Shown here piece by piece: positions 4,015 through 5,655 of a stretch of 5,655 nucleotides of DNA. Source of the stretch: JAHCHG01 sp038251885 (GTDB lineage: Bacteria; Acidobacteriota; Blastocatellia; Pyrinomonadales; Pyrinomonadaceae); NCBI GenBank assembly GCA_038251885.1, contig JBBSAX010000290.1, positions 1 through 5,655 of the forward strand, written 5' to 3'. The notes below the pieces were generated by a model. That model worked only from the letters and a program-made list of their open reading frames with translations, had not been told where the DNA came from and ran no database searches. Position 1 is the stretch's first letter. Every line of letters begins with the position of its first letter. Both the position numbers and the translations under genes were made by a program.

Positions 4015-4863
4015 ATGAAGAGATTTATTTCACAAATTTTGATAGTTTTGGTTTTAGTAATTTCGGTTTCTGCTCAAACGGAGGAGCAAAAGCCTGTATT
4101 AGTTGATGAATTCGGAAGAATAAATTTAGAAGATTTGATGATGCGGATTGATAATTTTCTTGTAACTTCCCAGAATAATCCAAATGCAAAAGGACATATA
4201 AGAATTTATGGAAGCAACGAAAATTGTTTCTTATGTCGTTACAACTTCGGCTCTTTGGTAGATGCTTACATAAAAAATACCAGAAACTTTCCTAAAGAAA
4301 AATACTCGATTGATTATTGCGACGAAAACGGAGAAAAACTGAGAACCGAGTTGTATATATTGCCGCATAATACAGAACTTCCAAAATGTGCGGAAACTTT
4401 GGAAATCCCGAAAAACTCGGCATTATTCGATTCTGTTTACTTTTATGTTAAAGACATTAAACTTTTACCTCTTGAAGATTCAATAATTGATGTTATCGGT
4501 CCGTCGAACGGAGAATATTCCGTCAATGTTTTGAAAAAAGTTAAAAGCCTTTTGGACAAATCTCCCGAAAGCAAAATTTATATAATTGGCTATCTCGGAA
4601 CAAATGAACAAACAACTTACGAGGATAAAAACGGAGAACAATCTGAGAAAATTATAAGAAATTTAGACAAAAAATCTCTCGGCAAAAAATTGTTTCAGAA
4701 TGCAAAAAAAGAGTTTATAAAAAATGGCATTAATGACTTGCAGATTGAATCAATCGAAGGCGGCTATGTCAACGGCGAAAGAAAATTAGAATTTTGGTTT
4801 GTACCGAAAGGCGGCGAAATTCCGAAGCCAAAGCCCGATTACTTTCCAAAAAAAACAAAATGA
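4015..4863 (+). CDS. Secreted or periplasmic protein of unknown function
   Basis: 282 residues from ATG 4015; a TTG 30 bases earlier lies in the repeat and is rejected because MKRF at 4015 begins a normal signal peptide. That peptide is MKRF, a hydrophobic core ISQILIVLVLVISV and SVSA-Q, with cleavage expected after Ala20. The mature part has VDEFGRINLEDLMMRIDNFL (30-49), then a Cys-x-x-Cys (Cys71, Cys74) and two further cysteines (102, 125), which could form two disulfides outside the cytoplasm. The C-terminal half, VNVLKKVKSLLDKSPESKIYIIGYLG (170-195), followed by a helix KKSLGKKLFQNAKKEFIKNGI and IESIEGGYVNGERKLEFWFVP, has the strand-helix rhythm of OmpA-like or related periplasmic domains, but the peptidoglycan-binding residues are not clear. 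I recall similar proteins in Acidobacteriota genomes annotated only as hypothetical. It converges on the accC operon. Confidence 0.8.
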   Translation: MKRFISQILIVLVLVISVSAQTEEQKPVLVDEFGRINLEDLMMRIDNFLVTSQNNPNAKGHIRIYGSNENCFLCRYNFGSLVDAYIKNTRNFPKEKYSIDYCDENGEKLRTELYILPHNTELPKCAETLEIPKNSALFDSVYFYVKDIKLLPLEDSIIDVIGPSNGEYSVNVLKKVKSLLDKSPESKIYIIGYLGTNEQTTYEDKNGEQSEKIIRNLDKKSLGKKLFQNAKKEFIKNGINDLQIESIEGGYVNGERKLEFWFVPKGGEIPKPKPDYFPKKTK

Positions 4864-4943
4864 GTTTTTATCATCTTCCAAAAATGACAAACATTATAAT
4901 CCGGCGAAAACTACGGCGAATGCGGCGAACAACTTGATTACTC
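4864..4943. other. Short intergenic stretch, no gene supported
   Basis: 80 bases between the secreted-protein stop and the terminator. It carries three CGGCGAA-like words (ccggcgaa, acggcgaa, gcggcgaa) close together. A 25-codon frame from ATG 4860 (MSFYHLPKMTNIIIRRKLRR...) overlaps the upstream stop, but it has no ribosome-binding site or recognisable content and is not called. Confidence 0.5.
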
Positions 4944-4977
4944 GAAAAAGAAAGGTTTGAAAATTCTCAAACCTTTC
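4944..4977 (-). terminator. Rho-independent terminator of the accC operon
   Basis: A perfect 11-base-pair stem, GAAAGGTTTGA (4950-4960) with TCAAACCTTTC (4967-4977), encloses a 6-base loop. On the minus strand it is followed by TTTTT (4945-4949), so it ends transcription coming from the right, 29 bases past the last minus-strand gene. On the plus strand no T-run follows, so any effect on the secreted-protein transcript would rest on the hairpin alone. Confidence 0.85.
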
Positions 4978-5005
4978 CTACTCGCAAAACTCAGAAAATT
5001 ATTTA

Positions 5006-5215
5006 TCAACTTAAAAAACCGGGACGGCTTTGTGAATCTTTTACTTCACGAACAACCGCGATTTTTTCGACGGCGATATATGCGACGCGCTCGTTTTCAT
5101 CGCGCAAATGCAAAACACCGCCATTGACATCAATAATATCTCCGCGTTCGGTCGCGCTCGTGCCGAAGGAAATATCAACTTTTTTATCTTTTAACTGTTT
5201 CAAAAATTCTTCCAT
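5006..5215 (-). CDS. Small conserved protein of unknown function, downstream of accC
   Basis: 69 residues, cytoplasmic, no signal or membrane segment. The sequence MEEFLKQLKDKKVDISFG, then DIIDVNGGVLHLRDENERVAYIAVEKIAVVREV (26-58) reads as a small all-beta barrel with the pattern 'v.G.v..v..gvl.L......yiaveKI..v', similar to LSm-like or MM0924-type small proteins; that is my impression from the pattern and not a firm family call. The start is ATG 5215 because GGAG (minus strand, 5222-5225) lies 6 bases upstream. The open frame extends to 5305, but that part overlaps the end of the accC gene and a GC-rich palindrome and reads as ESRLQAA-type repeat translation. It is the second gene of the minus-strand operon, 44 bases after accC, and precedes the terminator. 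Confidence 0.75.
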   Translation of the reverse strand: MEEFLKQLKDKKVDISFGTSATERGDIIDVNGGVLHLRDENERVAYIAVEKIAVVREVKDSQSRPGFLS

Positions 5216-5232
5216 TATTTTCTCCAATATTG

Positions 5233-5246
5233 CCGCCTGAAGGCGG
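5233..5246. repeat. GC-rich palindrome between accC and the next gene
   Basis: CCGCCT (5233-5238) and AGGCGG (5241-5246) form a hairpin in an otherwise AT-rich intergenic gap. On the minus strand the longer context is GGAGTCCCGCCTTCAGGCGG, a word I recall as a dispersed repeat in some environmental genomes. There is only one copy in this window, so the repeat status is not shown here. No T-run follows, so it is not a terminator, but it may affect mRNA stability between the two genes. Confidence 0.5.
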
Positions 5247-5259
5247 GACTCCAAACATT

Positions 5260-5655
5260 TTAAAAACGATTTCGATGCAAGTCGCCGCGTCCGGCGATTA
5301 GCCAACGGCTTGGGGGTTGTTCTGACCTTGTTTCATTTGTTGCGGATTTTTGACTTTTGCCGTAAGCCAAAGCAGTTGCGATCAAAGCCAGATGGCGTGA
5401 AATTTCGTCTAATTCCTTTACTTTTTTGCGTTCGTTAAAACGCTCGATAAATCCCGTGTCGAGTTTTCCGGCGATAAATTCTTCGTCTTCGACGATTTCG
5501 CGGAAAAACGGCAGAGTCGTTTTGATTCCGCCGACTTCGTATTCCTGCAAAGCGCGTCTGAGGCGATCAATCGCTTCTTCGCGCGTTTTGCCGTAGCAGG
5601 CGAGTTTCGAGATCATCGGATCGTAATATATCGAAACTTCCGCACCTTCATAAAT
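5260..5655 (-). CDS. accC: Biotin carboxylase, C-terminal part (5' end outside window)
   Basis: 131 residues of the C-terminal end are visible; the frame is open to the window edge. Biotin carboxylase uses ATP and bicarbonate to carboxylate biotin on its carrier protein, the first step of acetyl-CoA or other acyl-CoA carboxylases, in the cytoplasm. The biotin carboxylase C-terminal domain is plain: YEGAEVSIYYDPMISKLACYGKTREEAIDRLRRALQEYEVGGIKTTLPF, then EDEEFIAGKLDTGFIERF, corresponding to the family's 'YDPMIAKLi..g..R..Ai.r...aL.e..i.Gi.TN..f......d..F..G...T.Fl'. It continues past the usual AccC end with HLALIATALAYGK and a tail SRWLIAGRGDLHRNRF, reminiscent of the linker after the domain in propionyl- or methylcrotonyl-CoA carboxylase alpha subunits, but no biotin-attachment domain (AMKM) follows in this gene. 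So this is a separate carboxylase subunit, possibly of an acyl-CoA carboxylase and not the fatty-acid enzyme. Confidence 0.9.
   Translation of the reverse strand: MYEGAEVSIYYDPMISKLACYGKTREEAIDRLRRALQEYEVGGIKTTLPFFREIVEDEEFIAGKLDTGFIERFNERKKVKELDEISRHLALIATALAYGKSQKSATNETRSEQPPSRWLIAGRGDLHRNRF

Noticed and set aside
4894..4990. Codon run NYGECGEQLDYSKKKG after the secreted protein as a frameshifted extension
   Set aside because: It would require a frame change, runs through the terminator, and the upstream gene ends naturally in a Lys/Pro-rich tail.
5216..5305. Longer N-terminus for the 69-residue protein
   Set aside because: It overlaps the end of the accC gene and runs through the palindrome; ATG 5215 has GGAG at good spacing and begins the ordered domain.

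Overview
The window is an AT-leaning bacterial segment with tightly packed genes. Its right end is a housekeeping locus: the 3' part of a biotin carboxylase gene (accC type) and a 69-residue follower, both on the minus strand. Everything to the left looks like accessory DNA made of small toxin-antitoxin and restriction modules. The biotin carboxylase, the secreted protein that begins 'mature part-DEFGR..DLMMR.DNF', and the small 'YIAVEKI' protein remind me of Acidobacteriota of the Blastocatellia/Pyrinomonadaceae type. That placement comes from memory of such proteins and not from a marker gene, so treat it as tentative.

Layout, left to right: (1) 2-268, 3' end of a nucleotidyltransferase-like gene, plus strand. 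(2) 349-829, a hicB-hicA toxin-antitoxin pair, antitoxin first, with a 20-base overlap. (3) 1024-3082, a compact type II restriction-modification system: a 5-cytosine methyltransferase (plus strand) faces a restriction endonuclease and a C-protein regulator (minus strand, C before R, ATGA overlap). The M and R genes overlap tail to tail by 94 bases. Two copies of ACTRATAGGCT in direct repeat lie just upstream of the regulator start and look like its C-box operator. (4) 3197-3891, a VapBC-like pair with a PIN-domain toxin, diverging from the C gene. (5) 4015-4863, a secreted protein of unknown function. (6) A terminator at 4944-4977 that serves the minus-strand accC operon. (7) 5006-5655, the accC operon end.

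The most unusual signal is a repeated short reading frame, present three times at module borders: 279-338 (between the nucleotidyltransferase and hicB), 880-981 (between hicA and the methyltransferase) and 3903-4004 (between the PIN toxin and the secreted protein). All three encode the same C-terminal sequence, close to PYLKPSSDKKPEKIGNIRI followed by a stop. The DNA copies differ mainly at synonymous codon positions, so the protein sequence appears to have been kept while the DNA drifted. In two copies the last codons ATA-TAA-T also form a TATAAT box exactly 9 bases before the next gene's ATG. I do not recognise this family. It may be a small-protein family or the 3' remnant of a duplicated parent gene, and it may mark the borders at which the modules were assembled.

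No rRNA, tRNA, CRISPR array or transposase gene is visible. No gene-free stretch exceeds 300 bases; the longest, 830-1023, holds the second copy of the repeat and a possible methyltransferase promoter.
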